A stretch of DNA of 64,000 nt from assembly GCF_037153975.1 (NCBI RefSeq), contig NZ_JBBAYJ010000019.1, positions 1-64,000 of the forward strand, read 5' to 3'. Position numbers and translations under genes: made by a program. The notes below the pieces were generated by a model. The model saw only the letters and a list, made by a program, of their open reading frames with translations. It made no database searches and was not told where the DNA came from. The DNA comes from Aquipuribacter sp. SD81 (GTDB lineage: Bacteria; Actinomycetota; Actinomycetes; Actinomycetales; JBBAYJ01). How positions within the stretch are numbered: position 1 is the first letter of the stretch; every line of letters begins with the position of its first letter. Positions 18,624-27,891 of the stretch are shown here, one piece after another.

Positions 18624-19016
18624 ATGGTCCTGCTCCGCGAGGAGATCGGCGACGTCCTGCGCGGCACGCGCCAGCGTCAGGGACGCACCCTGCGCGACGT
18701 GTCGTCGACCGCACGGGTCTCGCTCGGCTACCTGAGCGAGGTCGAGCGCGGCCAGAAGGAGGCCTCCTCGGAGCTCCTCCTCAGCATCTGCGACGCCCTC
18801 GACGTGCCCATGTCGAGCGTCCTGCGGACCGTGAGCGACCGGGTCGCGATGTCGGAGTCGCTCGCGGCGCGGCTGGAGTCCGGCGTCCGGACCCCGGGTG
18901 CCGAGGCGGGCCGCCCGGCCCGCGGCCGCACCGGCGAGACCGTCGACCCGATCCGCAAGACGGTCATCCCGGCGCCGGTCCCGACCGACGACGACACGCT
19001 CGCGACCGTCGCCTGA
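18624..19016 (+). CDS. clgR: ClgR-type XRE-family transcriptional regulator
   Basis: The 130-residue protein starts with [44 protein letters not shown], written here only in part as the helix-turn-helix [20 protein letters not shown]. That is the conserved DNA-binding region of ClgR, which in streptomycetes, mycobacteria and corynebacteria controls clp protease genes. The C-terminal third is a variable Pro/Arg/Thr-rich tail. AAGGGAGGT at 18611-18619 is an exceptionally good ribosome binding site and fixes the ATG, in contrast to the leaderless genes around it. Position after pgsA is conserved. A hairpin follows the stop. Confidence 0.8.
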   Translation: MVLLREEIGDVLRGTRQRQGRTLRDVSSTARVSLGYLSEVERGQKEASSELLLSICDALDVPMSSVLRTVSDRVAMSESLAARLESGVRTPGAEAGRPARGRTGETVDPIRKTVIPAPVPTDDDTLATVA

Positions 19017-19045
19017 CGGCCCCTCGGCCCGACTGCACGCGTTTC

Positions 19046-19085
19046 CGCCGGCGCCCCGTCCCCCTGCCGGGGCGGGGCGCCGGCG
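19046..19085. terminator. Bidirectional hairpin terminator
   Basis: CGCCGGCGCCCCG (19046-19058) pairs with CGGGGCGCCGGCG (19073-19085), with three further G-C pairs towards the loop after one mismatch. It separates the convergent clgR-type and Nei2-type genes and lies only four bases from the latter's stop. Confidence 0.75.
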
Positions 19086-19088
19086 TCG

Positions 19089-19961
19089 TCAGGGGCGGTA
19101 GCGGGTGCGGCCCTGGGTCGGCGGCAGCAGCACCCGCAGCGGCACGGGTGGCGGTGCCGGGCCGCGCTGGCAGCGCGGGCACCAGTACGCGACCCGCTCG
19201 CGGCCGCCGGAGCCGGTCGTCGCGGTGAGCACGCCCGTGCCGCAGCGAAGGCAGCGCCGCTGCTCGAACACCCAGTGGTGGCGACCACGGCGCGTGTCGC
19301 CGGTCGTCACCTGCAGCACCCGGCCGCGGTTGAGGTCGAGCAGCCGGCGTGCGACGTCGACCACCCGGGCCGCGCTGGTCCCGTGCTCGGGCAGCGCCCC
19401 GACGGGGGTGAAGGGGGTGACGCCGGCGACGAAGCACGTCTCGGCCCGGTACAGGTTGCCGACGCCCGCGAGGACCCGCTGGTCGAGCAGGGCGTCGCCG
19501 ACCTCTCGCGCGGGGTCGCGCACGAGGTTCGCGACCGCGAGCCCCGGGTCCCAGTCCGGACCGAGCACGTCCGGACCGAGGTGGCCGACGACGTCGCCCT
19601 CCCGGGCCGTCGGCAGCAGCTCCACGACGGGCAGCCGGTAGCCGACAGCGACGGTGCCGGGCACCCGCAGCACCGCCCGCACCTGCCAGTCCGGGCCGCC
19701 GCCCCACCGCTCGCCGTCGGGGTACAGGTGCCACGAGCCGTCCATGCGGAAGTGCGTGTGGAGGCTGAGGCCGTCACCCGGCCCGCCCACGAGCCGGGTG
19801 AGCAGGTGCTTGCCCCGGCTCACGACCCGCTCGACGGTGCTGCCGGTGAGGTCGGTCGTCGCCAGCTGCGGCACGCGCAGGTCGGCGCCGGTCAGCACCC
19901 GGCCGCCGAGCGCGGCGTCGAGGCGCTGCCCGGCCAGCCAGACGGTGTCCCCCTCGGGCAT
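19089..19961 (-). CDS. Endonuclease VIII-type DNA glycosylase (Nei2-like)
   Basis: The 290-residue Fpg/Nei-family protein begins MPEGDTVW, with catalytic Pro2 and Glu3 after Met removal. It continues with the lysine in VSRGKHLLTRL and a helix-two-turn-helix around DQRVLAGVGNLYRAE. It ends with a zinc finger whose cysteines are in CLRCG and CPRCQRG. Such enzymes excise oxidised pyrimidines and nick the abasic site. The sequence fits the Nei2 (actinobacterial endonuclease VIII) branch better than Fpg. Its ATG overlaps the stop of lhr as ATGA, so glycosylase and helicase are co-translated. Confidence 0.88.
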   Translation of the reverse strand: MPEGDTVWLAGQRLDAALGGRVLTGADLRVPQLATTDLTGSTVERVVSRGKHLLTRLVGGPGDGLSLHTHFRMDGSWHLYPDGERWGGGPDWQVRAVLRVPGTVAVGYRLPVVELLPTAREGDVVGHLGPDVLGPDWDPGLAVANLVRDPAREVGDALLDQRVLAGVGNLYRAETCFVAGVTPFTPVGALPEHGTSAARVVDVARRLLDLNRGRVLQVTTGDTRRGRHHWVFEQRRCLRCGTGVLTATTGSGGRERVAYWCPRCQRGPAPPPVPLRVLLPPTQGRTRYRP

Positions 19962-22900
19962 CAGCCGGCGCGCAGCCCGCGGGGGGTCGCGCGGAAGCCC
20001 GCCTCCTCCAGGACCCGCGCGACCGTCGACGTGCCGTCCAGCACCGCCTGCCCGTCCGCGCGGGTCACCGTGATGCGCCCGAGGCCGCCGTCGTCGACGT
20101 GCGCCACGAGGGCCATCGCCGCCGCGCGGAGCGCGGCCTCGTCGGCGGTGTAGGTGAGGAGGCTCTTGGCGCCCCGCTCGAGGTAGAGCGCGAGGGCGCC
20201 GTCGACCGTGACGACCAGCGCACCCGCCTTCCGCCCCGCGCGGTGCCCCTCCCGCTCCGGCCACGGCAGCGCCGCGCCGTACACGTTGCCCGGGTCGGTC
20301 GCGGCCAGCACGAGGGCCTCGGGGGCGGCCTCCTCGGTCGCGGCGACCGGCGCCCACGGGTCGGGCGCGGCCGCGTCGGGGTCCGCGACGTCGCGGCTGC
20401 CGGCGCGCAGCCGGTCCACCGCCCCGACGGTCGCGAACTGGGCGGCGCCGAGCCCCTCGACGAAGTAGCCGCGGCGCACCCGACCCGCCTCCTCCATCGC
20501 CGCGAGCACGCGGTAGACGGCGGCGAAACCGCCCGGCACGTCCTCCGCGACGACGGCGCCGCGCGTCACCACGCCGTACCGGTCGAGCAGCAGGTCGGCG
20601 ACGGCCGTCGCGCGCACCGTCGGGTCGGCGGCGCCCGCGCCGGGGTGGACGGCCGGCACGAGGGACCACCGGCCCACGCCCTGCGCCGGCGCGGGTGCAC
20701 CCCCCAGCCCGCCACCGAGGCCGAGGCCCCCGCCGGCGCGCAGGCCCGACCCCACGGGACCCGCGCCCCGCAGGCCCGTCCCCGCCCCGCGGAGACGCGG
20801 TCGACCGCGCTGGCGCGACCGTGGGGCGCTGCGCCCGCCGGAGCGCCGCGGCCCGCTGGGGACACGGGCGCGCAGCGGCGCGAGCGTGTCGTTGGTGACC
20901 CGGCCCTCCCACACGAGGTCCCACAGCAGCTCCAGCAGCGCGCCGTCGGGGACCTGCGCGGCGTCGCCGAGGCGCCGGAAGAAGAACGCACCGCCCCCGT
21001 CGAGCAGGTCGAGCACGCGGGCCCGCACCAGCGGGTCCGGCCCGTCGGCGCCGGGCGCCGTGGCGTCGTCGCCGGGCCCGTCGGCGGCGGCCGGACCGCC
21101 GGGTCCGCCGGGGCCGCTGCCCGCGGCGAGCGGCAGGGTGAGGTGCGCGGTGCCCGTCGGGTGCAGCGACACCCAGCCGTCGCCGCCGGGCAGCGCGCCG
21201 TGCCCGACCCACAGCAGCTCACCGGCCGCGGTGAGCTCGTCGAGCATCGCGGGCTCGTAGCCCACGACCCGCGCGGGCAGGACGAGCGTCTCCAGCGCGC
21301 TCGCCGGCAGCCGCACGCCCGCCAGCTGCTCGACGGCGCGCGCGACCCCCTCGACCCCGCGCAGGCCACCCCGGCGACGCCGTCCGCCGCTCGGGTCCGG
21401 CGGGGCGACGTTCTGCCACGCCGGGGTGAAGCGGGCGAGCTCCAGCGCGGTGACCGGCTCGACCTCCTGCCGCAGCGCGGCCAGGGAGCGACGACGCAGG
21501 ACCCGCAGCACCTCGCTGTCGCACCAGTCGAGCGTGTCGACGTCCCCGCCCGCCGCCAGCGGGCGGATCTGGCCGGACGTCACGCGGCCGCGTTCCTCCA
21601 GCCGCCGCAACGCGGTGCGCACGACGGCGACCCCCAGCCCGAGCCGGGACGCCACCTGCTCGGCGGTGAACGGGCCGTGGGTGCGCGCGTGCCGCGCCAC
21701 GAGGTCGCCGAGGGGGTCGGGGCCGGGCTCGAGGAACGCCTCCGGCAGGCCGACGGGCAGGGCGACGCCGAGCCCGTCGCGCAGCCGCGCGGCGTCCTCG
21801 ACCGCCGCGTGGTGCTCCTCGCCGGCCAGTCGCACCTGCACGACGCGCCGCGTGCGGGTGAGGTCCGCGAGCCACCCCGGCGCCGCCGCGGCGTCGGTCG
21901 AGCGCTCGACGACCTGCGCGGTCGTGAGCGGGCCGAGCACCCGCAGCAGGTCCGCGACGCCCTCGGCGTCGCGGGCGCGCCGCTCCTCCGACAGCCGCTG
22001 CAGGTCGGCCTCGGTGGTGCGGACGGCCTCCGGGTCGAGCAGGTCGCGCAGCGTGGCGCCGTCACCGCGGCCGAGCAGCTCCGACAGCAGCTGGGGGTCC
22101 AGCGACAGCGCGGCCGCCCGCCGCTCGGCCAGCGGGGAGTCGCCCTCGTAGAGGAACTGCGCGACGTAGCCGAACATGAGCGAGCGCGCGAAGGGCGACG
22201 GCGAGCTCGTCTCCACCTCGACGACCTTGACCCGCCCGGCGGCCACGTCGCGCATGAGCGCGACCAGGCCGGGGACGTCGAACACGTCCTGCAGGCACTC
22301 GCGGACGGTCTCCAGCACGATGGGGAAGCTGGGGTAGCGGCGTGCGACGTCGAGCAGCGACGCGGCCCTCTGCCGCTGCTGCCACAGCGGCTGGCGCCGG
22401 CCGGGGTCCCGGCGGGGCAGCAGCAGCGCCCGCGCGGCGCACTCGCGGAAGCGTGCGGCGAACAGCGCCGACCCGCCGACCTCCTGCGTGACGACGTCCT
22501 CGACGTCGTCCGGGTCGAGCACGACGAGGTCGCCGACCTCGACGCCGTGCACCTCCTGGGTGAGCGGCCACGCGGCGCCGGTGTCCCACGGGTCGCGCTC
22601 CTGGCCCGCGCCGTCGGCCCCGCCGGCCGCCCCGTCGCCCGCGCCGCCGTCGGCGTCCGAGGTGCCCCAGCCGCCCACCTCGACGTCCGGCAGGCGGAGC
22701 ACGATGCCGTCGTCGCCGTGCATGGCCTGCACGTCGAGGCCGTGCCGCTCGCGGAAGCGCGCCGCGAGCGCGAGCGCCCACGGCGCGTGCAGCTGCGCGC
22801 CGAACGGGGAGTGCAGGCACACCCGCCAGTCACCGAGCTCGTCGCGGAAGCGCTCGACGACGATGGTGCGGTCGTCGGGCACGTGCCGGGTCGTCTCCTG

Positions 22901-24961
22901 CTGCTCGCCGAGGTAGGCGAGGAGGTTGTCGACGGCCCACGTGTCGAGCCCGGCGGCGCCCGCCCGCTCCCGCGCGGCCTCGGGGGTCGCCCGGACGAGC
23001 TCGCGGACGAAGCCGCCGACGGCGCGGCCGAGCTCGGCGGGACGCCCGGCGGCGTCGCCGTGCCAGAACGGGAGCCGGCCGGGCTGGCCCGGCGCCGGGG
23101 TGACGAGGACCTGGTCGCGCGTGATGTCCTCGACCCGCCACGAGCTCGCGCCGAGGGTGACGACGTCGCCGACGCGGGTCTCGTACACCATCTCCTCGTC
23201 GAGCTCCCCGACGCGGCGGCCCGGGCCCTCGCCGCCGGCGAGGAACACCCCGAACATGCCGCGGTCCGGGATCGTGCCGCCGGAGGTCACCGCGAGGCGC
23301 TGCGCGCCGGGACGGCCGCGGAGGGTGTCGGTGACCCGGTCCCACACCACTCGCGGGCGCAGCTCGGCGAACTCCTCGCTCGGGTAGCGGCCGGCGAGCA
23401 TGTCGAGGGTCGCCTCGAACGGCCCGCGGGGCAGGTCGGCGAACGACGCGGTGCGCCGCACGAGCGCGTAGAGGTCGTCGACCTGCCACTCGTCCATGGC
23501 GCACATCGCGACCACCTGCTGCGCGAGCACGTCGAGCGGCGAGCGCGGCACCTGCAGCGCCTCGATGCCGCCGGCGCGCATGCGCTCGGCGACCACGGCG
23601 GCCTGCACGAGGTCGGAGCGGTGCTTGGGCAGGACCACGCCGCGCGACACGGCGCCGACCTGGTGCCCGGCCCGCCCCACGCGCTGCAGGCCGCTGGCGA
23701 CGCTCGGCGGGGACTCGACCTGCACGACGAGGTCGACCGCCCCCATGTCGATGCCGAGCTCGAGGCTGCTCGTCGCGACGACCGCGGGCAGCCGGCCCGT
23801 CTTGAGGTCGTCCTCGATGAGCGCGCGCTGCTCCTTGCTCACCGAGCCGTGGTGGGCGCGCGCGAGCTGGGCCGGCGCCCCCGAGGAGGCGCCGGACTGG
23901 CCCATGACCTCCGCCGGCACCCGTGCGGGCACGTCGCCGCCGCCCCCGTTCCCGGCCTCGTCGTCGTCGTCCTCCGGCGGTGCGTGCCGCTCCGCCCACA
24001 CCTCGTTGAGCTGTGCGGTGACCCGCTCGGCGAGCCGCCGGGAGTTGGTGAACACGAGCGTCGCGCGGTGCTCGTCGACGAGGTCGACGACCCGGGAGTG
24101 GATGCTCGGCCAGATCGAGGTGCGCCTCTCCTCGCCCGCCGCGCTGCCGACCACCTCCCCGGTCGGGGCGCCGAGCTCCGACATGTCGGGCACCGGCACC
24201 TCGACGACCACCTCGAGCCGCTTCTCCGAGGGCGGCTGCACGACGCGGACGGGCCGCCCGCCCGACAGGAACCGGGCGACCTCGTCGACGGGCCGGACGG
24301 TCGCCGAGAGCCCGACCCGCTGCGCCGGTCGCTCGAGCAGCGCGTCGAGACGCTCGAGGCTGACGGCCAGGTGCGCGCCGCGCTTGGTGCCCGCGACGGC
24401 GTGCACCTCGTCGACCACGACCGTCCGCACGCCGCGCAGCGACTCCCGAGCGGCGGAGGTGAGGAGGAGGAACAGCGACTCTGGGGTGGTGATGAGCACG
24501 TCCGGCGGCGTGCGGGCGAGCCGGCGGCGCTCGTCGGCAGGCGTGTCGCCGGAGCGGATGCCGACGCGGACGTCCGGAACCGGCAGGCCGAGCCGCTCGG
24601 CGCTGCCGCGCATGCCGGCCAGCGGCGAGCGCAGGTTGCGCTCGACGTCGACCGCGAGCGCCTTGAGCGGCGAGACGTACAGGACCCGGCAGCGCAGCGA
24701 GGCCTCCGGCTCGGGCTCGACCACGAGCCGGTCCAGCGCCCAGAGGAAGGCCGCGAGCGTCTTGCCTGAGCCCGTCGGGGCCACGACGAGGGCGTCCTCC
24801 CCGCCGCTGACGGCCTCCCACGCCCCGACCTGCGCCGCGGTGGGCGCCGCGAACGCGCGCGAGAACCAGTCGCGCGTGGGCGCGGAGAACCGGTCGAGGA
24901 CGGCGGCGGGTCCGGACCCGCCGTCACCGGGCGACGGGTCCGCCGACGAGGGGCGGGGCAC
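19961..24961 (-). CDS. lhr: Large DEAD/H-box helicase Lhr
   Basis: Lhr is a 3'-5' DNA/RNA-DNA helicase linked to repair in mycobacteria. The 1666-residue protein has Walker A in APTGSGKTLAAF, Ia LYVSPLKAL, DEVH as motif II, SATVRPVD as motif III, and motif VI QRVGRAGHQ. After these come the winged-helix and Lhr-core domains, and a long C-terminal region with a Gly/Arg-rich spacer before about residue 1440. An Asp/Gly run near residue 340 and a Gly/Asp-rich insert near 770 are extra loops. GTG 24961 is chosen because CATGAT ends six bases upstream, matching the promoter spacing of other leaderless genes; the longer reading frame is low-complexity. It is coupled to the Nei2-type gene. Confidence 0.92.
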   Translation of the reverse strand: MPRPSSADPSPGDGGSGPAAVLDRFSAPTRDWFSRAFAAPTAAQVGAWEAVSGGEDALVVAPTGSGKTLAAFLWALDRLVVEPEPEASLRCRVLYVSPLKALAVDVERNLRSPLAGMRGSAERLGLPVPDVRVGIRSGDTPADERRRLARTPPDVLITTPESLFLLLTSAARESLRGVRTVVVDEVHAVAGTKRGAHLAVSLERLDALLERPAQRVGLSATVRPVDEVARFLSGGRPVRVVQPPSEKRLEVVVEVPVPDMSELGAPTGEVVGSAAGEERRTSIWPSIHSRVVDLVDEHRATLVFTNSRRLAERVTAQLNEVWAERHAPPEDDDDEAGNGGGGDVPARVPAEVMGQSGASSGAPAQLARAHHGSVSKEQRALIEDDLKTGRLPAVVATSSLELGIDMGAVDLVVQVESPPSVASGLQRVGRAGHQVGAVSRGVVLPKHRSDLVQAAVVAERMRAGGIEALQVPRSPLDVLAQQVVAMCAMDEWQVDDLYALVRRTASFADLPRGPFEATLDMLAGRYPSEEFAELRPRVVWDRVTDTLRGRPGAQRLAVTSGGTIPDRGMFGVFLAGGEGPGRRVGELDEEMVYETRVGDVVTLGASSWRVEDITRDQVLVTPAPGQPGRLPFWHGDAAGRPAELGRAVGGFVRELVRATPEAARERAGAAGLDTWAVDNLLAYLGEQQETTRHVPDDRTIVVERFRDELGDWRVCLHSPFGAQLHAPWALALAARFRERHGLDVQAMHGDDGIVLRLPDVEVGGWGTSDADGGAGDGAAGGADGAGQERDPWDTGAAWPLTQEVHGVEVGDLVVLDPDDVEDVVTQEVGGSALFAARFRECAARALLLPRRDPGRRQPLWQQRQRAASLLDVARRYPSFPIVLETVRECLQDVFDVPGLVALMRDVAAGRVKVVEVETSSPSPFARSLMFGYVAQFLYEGDSPLAERRAAALSLDPQLLSELLGRGDGATLRDLLDPEAVRTTEADLQRLSEERRARDAEGVADLLRVLGPLTTAQVVERSTDAAAAPGWLADLTRTRRVVQVRLAGEEHHAAVEDAARLRDGLGVALPVGLPEAFLEPGPDPLGDLVARHARTHGPFTAEQVASRLGLGVAVVRTALRRLEERGRVTSGQIRPLAAGGDVDTLDWCDSEVLRVLRRRSLAALRQEVEPVTALELARFTPAWQNVAPPDPSGGRRRRGGLRGVEGVARAVEQLAGVRLPASALETLVLPARVVGYEPAMLDELTAAGELLWVGHGALPGGDGWVSLHPTGTAHLTLPLAAGSGPGGPGGPAAADGPGDDATAPGADGPDPLVRARVLDLLDGGGAFFFRRLGDAAQVPDGALLELLWDLVWEGRVTNDTLAPLRARVPSGPRRSGGRSAPRSRQRGRPRLRGAGTGLRGAGPVGSGLRAGGGLGLGGGLGGAPAPAQGVGRWSLVPAVHPGAGAADPTVRATAVADLLLDRYGVVTRGAVVAEDVPGGFAAVYRVLAAMEEAGRVRRGYFVEGLGAAQFATVGAVDRLRAGSRDVADPDAAAPDPWAPVAATEEAAPEALVLAATDPGNVYGAALPWPEREGHRAGRKAGALVVTVDGALALYLERGAKSLLTYTADEAALRAAAMALVAHVDDGGLGRITVTRADGQAVLDGTSTVARVLEEAGFRATPRGLRAG

Positions 24962-25157
24962 GCGGTCATCATGGGACAGACCACCGACAACCGCCGCCCC
25001 GGGCGGGCCGCGTCCGGGGGCGGTGGGTGGGGAGTGGTGGCGGGGCCACCGCCGGCGTGGCCGTGCGGCTCCGGTGGCGCGCGCGGGTGACGGGCGCGGG
25101 CCCCGGGCCGGTCTTCCGCGTGGGGTGCGCGTCCGGGGTCCGTGGTAGCAATGCGGG

Positions 25158-25400
25158 GTGAGGCTCAGCGAGTTCCGGACGCTCACCCGCGAGGAGTTCG
25201 GGCGGGCGCTGGCCGACACCCTCGTCACCGACCTCGTGCTCGCCCGCTTCGACGCGACCGCCGCGCAGGCCCTCGAGCGCGGCGAGGACCCGCGCGTGGT
25301 GTGGCTCGAGCTGTGCGAGGCGATGGACGTGCCGCCGGAGCGGCGCCTCGGGCGCGACCGGAGGCGACGGGGCAGCCGCGACGTCGGGCCCGCCGCGTGA
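25158..25400 (+). CDS. DUF3046 family protein
   Basis: The 80-residue protein starts MRLSEFRTLTREEFG and ends with WLELCEAMDVPPERRLG, the pattern of the DUF3046 family, small actinobacterial proteins often found next to recA. Function is unknown. The GTG start follows TAGCAA by six bases, so it is probably leaderless. It shares GTGA with the App1-type gene, and recA lies 4 kb further on rather than next door. Confidence 0.8.
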   Translation: MRLSEFRTLTREEFGRALADTLVTDLVLARFDATAAQALERGEDPRVVWLELCEAMDVPPERRLGRDRRRRGSRDVGPAA

Positions 25401-26443
25401 ACGCGCCCGCCGAGACCCCGGCGCTCCACATCGCCGCGGTCCTGGAGGACACCGTCAACCGTCGCCTGGTCGGGCTGCTGCGGCGGCGGGGGTGGGTGCC
25501 GCACGCGCAGGTGCACCGGGGCTACGGCGCGGCGGCCGGCGTCCCGGCGCCCCACGGCGTGCCGTGGGTGCGGGTCTTCGGCCGCGTCCTCATGTCACGG
25601 CCGCAGAGCCCGTACCAGGCGTGGGTCCGCTCCCGCGGCTGGCGCAGCTTCTTCACCGCCCAGGTCGAGCACGCGCAGGTCCGCGTCGAGGTCGGCGGGC
25701 AGGTGTTCGACGTCCGCGCGGACCGCGCCGGTCTCGTCGACGTGGTCCTCGCCGTCGAGCTGACCGAGGGCCGGCACGAGGTCGTCATGACACCCCTCGG
25801 CGGCGAGCCGGGCCGCGGCGAGGTGGTGGTCGTCCCGCCCGACGCCGAGTGCGGGCTCGTCAGCGACATCGACGACACCGTCATGGTGACGTGGCTGCCC
25901 CGGCCCTTCATCGCGGCCTGGAACACCTTCGTGCGGCACGAGACCGCGCGGGCGGAGGTGCCGGGCATGCCCGACCTGTACCAGGAGTTCCTGCGCGAGC
26001 ACCCGAAGACCTTCGTCGTCTACCTGTCGACGGGTGCGTGGAACACCGCACCGTTCCTGCGGCGCTTCCTGCGCCGGCACGGCTTCCCCGTCGGCCCGCT
26101 GCTGCTCACCGACTGGGGCCCGACGAACACCGGCTGGTTCCGCTCCGGGCGCGAGCACAAGCTCGGTGCGCTGCGCCGGCTCCGCGAGGAGCTGCCGCAC
26201 CTCACGTGGCTGCTCGTGGGGGACGACGGCCAGCACGACCCCGACATCTACAGCACCGTCGCCCGGGAGGCGCCGGACTCGGTGCGGGCCGTGCTGCTGC
26301 GCGAGCTGTCCCCGGCCGAGCAGGTGCTGTCGCGCGGTCTCACGCCGCCGGAGTCCGACGAGGGCATGGGACCCGTGCCGGTCGTGCACGGCGGCGACGG
26401 GTACCGCCTCGCGGAGCGGCTGCGCGCGGTCGGCCGGATGTGA
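25397..26443 (+). CDS. App1-type phosphatase domain protein
   Basis: The 348-residue protein has the catalytic core of the APP1 phosphatidate-phosphatase family (HAD superfamily). It contains LVSDIDDTVMVT with the DxDxT nucleophile motif (about 157-161), YLSTGAWNTAPFL, the lysine in REHKLGALRRL, and LVGDDGQHDPDIY. An N-terminal domain of about 110 residues precedes it. In yeast App1 hydrolyses phosphatidate; bacterial relatives are poorly studied. The start shares GTGA with the DUF3046 gene and the stop overlaps the MFS start, giving a tightly coupled three-gene operon. Confidence 0.8.
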   Translation: MNAPAETPALHIAAVLEDTVNRRLVGLLRRRGWVPHAQVHRGYGAAAGVPAPHGVPWVRVFGRVLMSRPQSPYQAWVRSRGWRSFFTAQVEHAQVRVEVGGQVFDVRADRAGLVDVVLAVELTEGRHEVVMTPLGGEPGRGEVVVVPPDAECGLVSDIDDTVMVTWLPRPFIAAWNTFVRHETARAEVPGMPDLYQEFLREHPKTFVVYLSTGAWNTAPFLRRFLRRHGFPVGPLLLTDWGPTNTGWFRSGREHKLGALRRLREELPHLTWLLVGDDGQHDPDIYSTVAREAPDSVRAVLLRELSPAEQVLSRGLTPPESDEGMGPVPVVHGGDGYRLAERLRAVGRM

Positions 26444-27759
26444 GCCTGCGCCGACGGGTCGCGGTGCTCGCGACCGCCCAGGTGGCCATCGGCCTCGGGG
26501 CCGGGGTCGGCGTCGCGGCGGGCAGCCTCGTCGCACGGGAGGTGGCCGGGCGCACCGCCCTGTCCGGTCTCGCGCAGACCGCCTCCGTGCTCGGTGCCGC
26601 CCTCCTCGCCGTGCCGCTCGCCCGCCTCGCCGCGCGCACCGACCGCCGCACCGCCCTCGTCGCCGGTCTCCTCCTCGCCGTGGCCGGCGCCGCGGGCATC
26701 GTCGCCGCGTCGGCGCTCGGCAGCTTCGCGCTCCTGCTGCTGGCCGCCGGCCTGTTCGGGGGAGGCACGGCCGTCGGGCTGCAGGCCCGTTTCGCGGCCA
26801 CGGACGGGGTCGAGGCGGGCCGGCGCGGCCGGGCCCTGTCGACCGTCGTGTGGGCGACGACCGTCGGGGCGGTCCTCGGGCCGAACGTCACCGGCCCCGC
26901 CGGGCGGCTCGACGCCGTGCTCGGGCTGCCGCCCTTCACCGGGGCCTACGTCGTGGCGGCCCTCGCCTTCGGCGTCGCCGCCGTCGTCCTGCTGCTCGGC
27001 CTGCCGCGGCTGCGGGCCGGCTCGGTCCCGACCGACCCGTCCGACCCGTCCGCGGCGACCCCCGCCGCGACGGCCCGCGGGACGCGGGGCGCCGGCGCGG
27101 TCGCGGTCGGCCCGGCGGCCCCCGTGCCGGGCACCCGGGAGGTCCTGCGCGCGGTGTGGCAGGTGCCGGCCGCACGGCTCGGCGTGGTCGCGCTCGGCGC
27201 CGCCCACGCCGTCATGGTCGGGGTCATGGTCATGACGCCGGTGCACCTGGAGGGCCACGGCGCCCGGGTGACGGTGATCGGCCTCGTCATCAGCGGCCAC
27301 GTCGCCGGCATGTACGCCCTCAGCCCCCTCTTCGGTGCGCTCGCCGACCGGTGGGGACCCCGCGCGGGTATCGCGTGCGGCCTCGGCCTGCTCGTCGCGT
27401 CGCTGGCGGTCGCCGCCCTCGGCGGCTGGCGCGGCACCGGCCCGCTCGCGCACGGCGCCGTCGCGGTCGCGCTCGTGCTGCTCGGCCTCGGCTGGTCGGC
27501 GTCGCTGGTGTCGGGCTCCGCGGTGCTCGCCCGCGCCTTCGACGGGGCCGACCCCCGCGCCCGCGCGCTGCAGGGCGCCTCCGACCTCGTCATGGGCGTC
27601 GCCGGGGCCGGGGCGGGTGCCGTCGCCGGACCGGTGCTCGCCGTCGTCGGCTACCCGGGCCTGGCCGCGGTCGCGGGGGTCCCGCTGCTGGGCGTCGCGG
27701 TGCTGCTGCTCCGGCGCCCCGAGCCGGTCGACGAACCGGCCCGCGCGGTCGCCGCCTGA
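26440..27759 (+). CDS. MFS transporter
   Basis: The 439-residue protein has about twelve hydrophobic segments in two blocks with a central loop rich in Thr, Ala and Gly (about 195-230). It includes the short cytosolic signatures RLAARTDRRTALV after helix 2 and GALADRWGPRAGI in the second half, the A-type motif of the major facilitator superfamily. The substrate cannot be read from sequence. The GTG start overlaps the App1-type gene by four bases, which makes a shared function plausible, for example lipid or phospho-compound handling. A strong hairpin follows. Confidence 0.85.
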   Translation: MSLRRRVAVLATAQVAIGLGAGVGVAAGSLVAREVAGRTALSGLAQTASVLGAALLAVPLARLAARTDRRTALVAGLLLAVAGAAGIVAASALGSFALLLLAAGLFGGGTAVGLQARFAATDGVEAGRRGRALSTVVWATTVGAVLGPNVTGPAGRLDAVLGLPPFTGAYVVAALAFGVAAVVLLLGLPRLRAGSVPTDPSDPSAATPAATARGTRGAGAVAVGPAAPVPGTREVLRAVWQVPAARLGVVALGAAHAVMVGVMVMTPVHLEGHGARVTVIGLVISGHVAGMYALSPLFGALADRWGPRAGIACGLGLLVASLAVAALGGWRGTGPLAHGAVAVALVLLGLGWSASLVSGSAVLARAFDGADPRARALQGASDLVMGVAGAGAGAVAGPVLAVVGYPGLAAVAGVPLLGVAVLLLRRPEPVDEPARAVAA

Positions 27760-27824
27760 CACCCGGCCCGGACGTGGCCGCGTCGACGTGGCCGTGACGG
27801 TAGCCGGGCCGGCGCGAGGACGAG

Positions 27825-27855
27825 GACGGGCCCCCGCACGCTGCGGGGGCCCGTC
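27825..27855. terminator. Bidirectional hairpin terminator
   Basis: GACGGGCCCCCGCA (27825-27838) and its perfect complement (27842-27855) make a 14-bp stem with a 3-base loop between the convergent MFS and siderophore-binding genes. Confidence 0.85.
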
Positions 27856-27891
27856 GTGTCGGAGCCGGGTGGGCGCCGGGCGCCGGGGCGG

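Noticed and set aside
20099-24769. Long plus-strand reading frame of 1556 residues opposite lhr
   Set aside because: It is an antisense shadow of lhr, rich in Arg, Gly and Pro with no domain; high G+C content removes stops in other frames.
24962-25555. N-terminal extension of Lhr
   Set aside because: The extension runs across the DUF3046 gene and the beginning of the App1-type gene and is low-complexity; a -10-like box fits GTG 24961.
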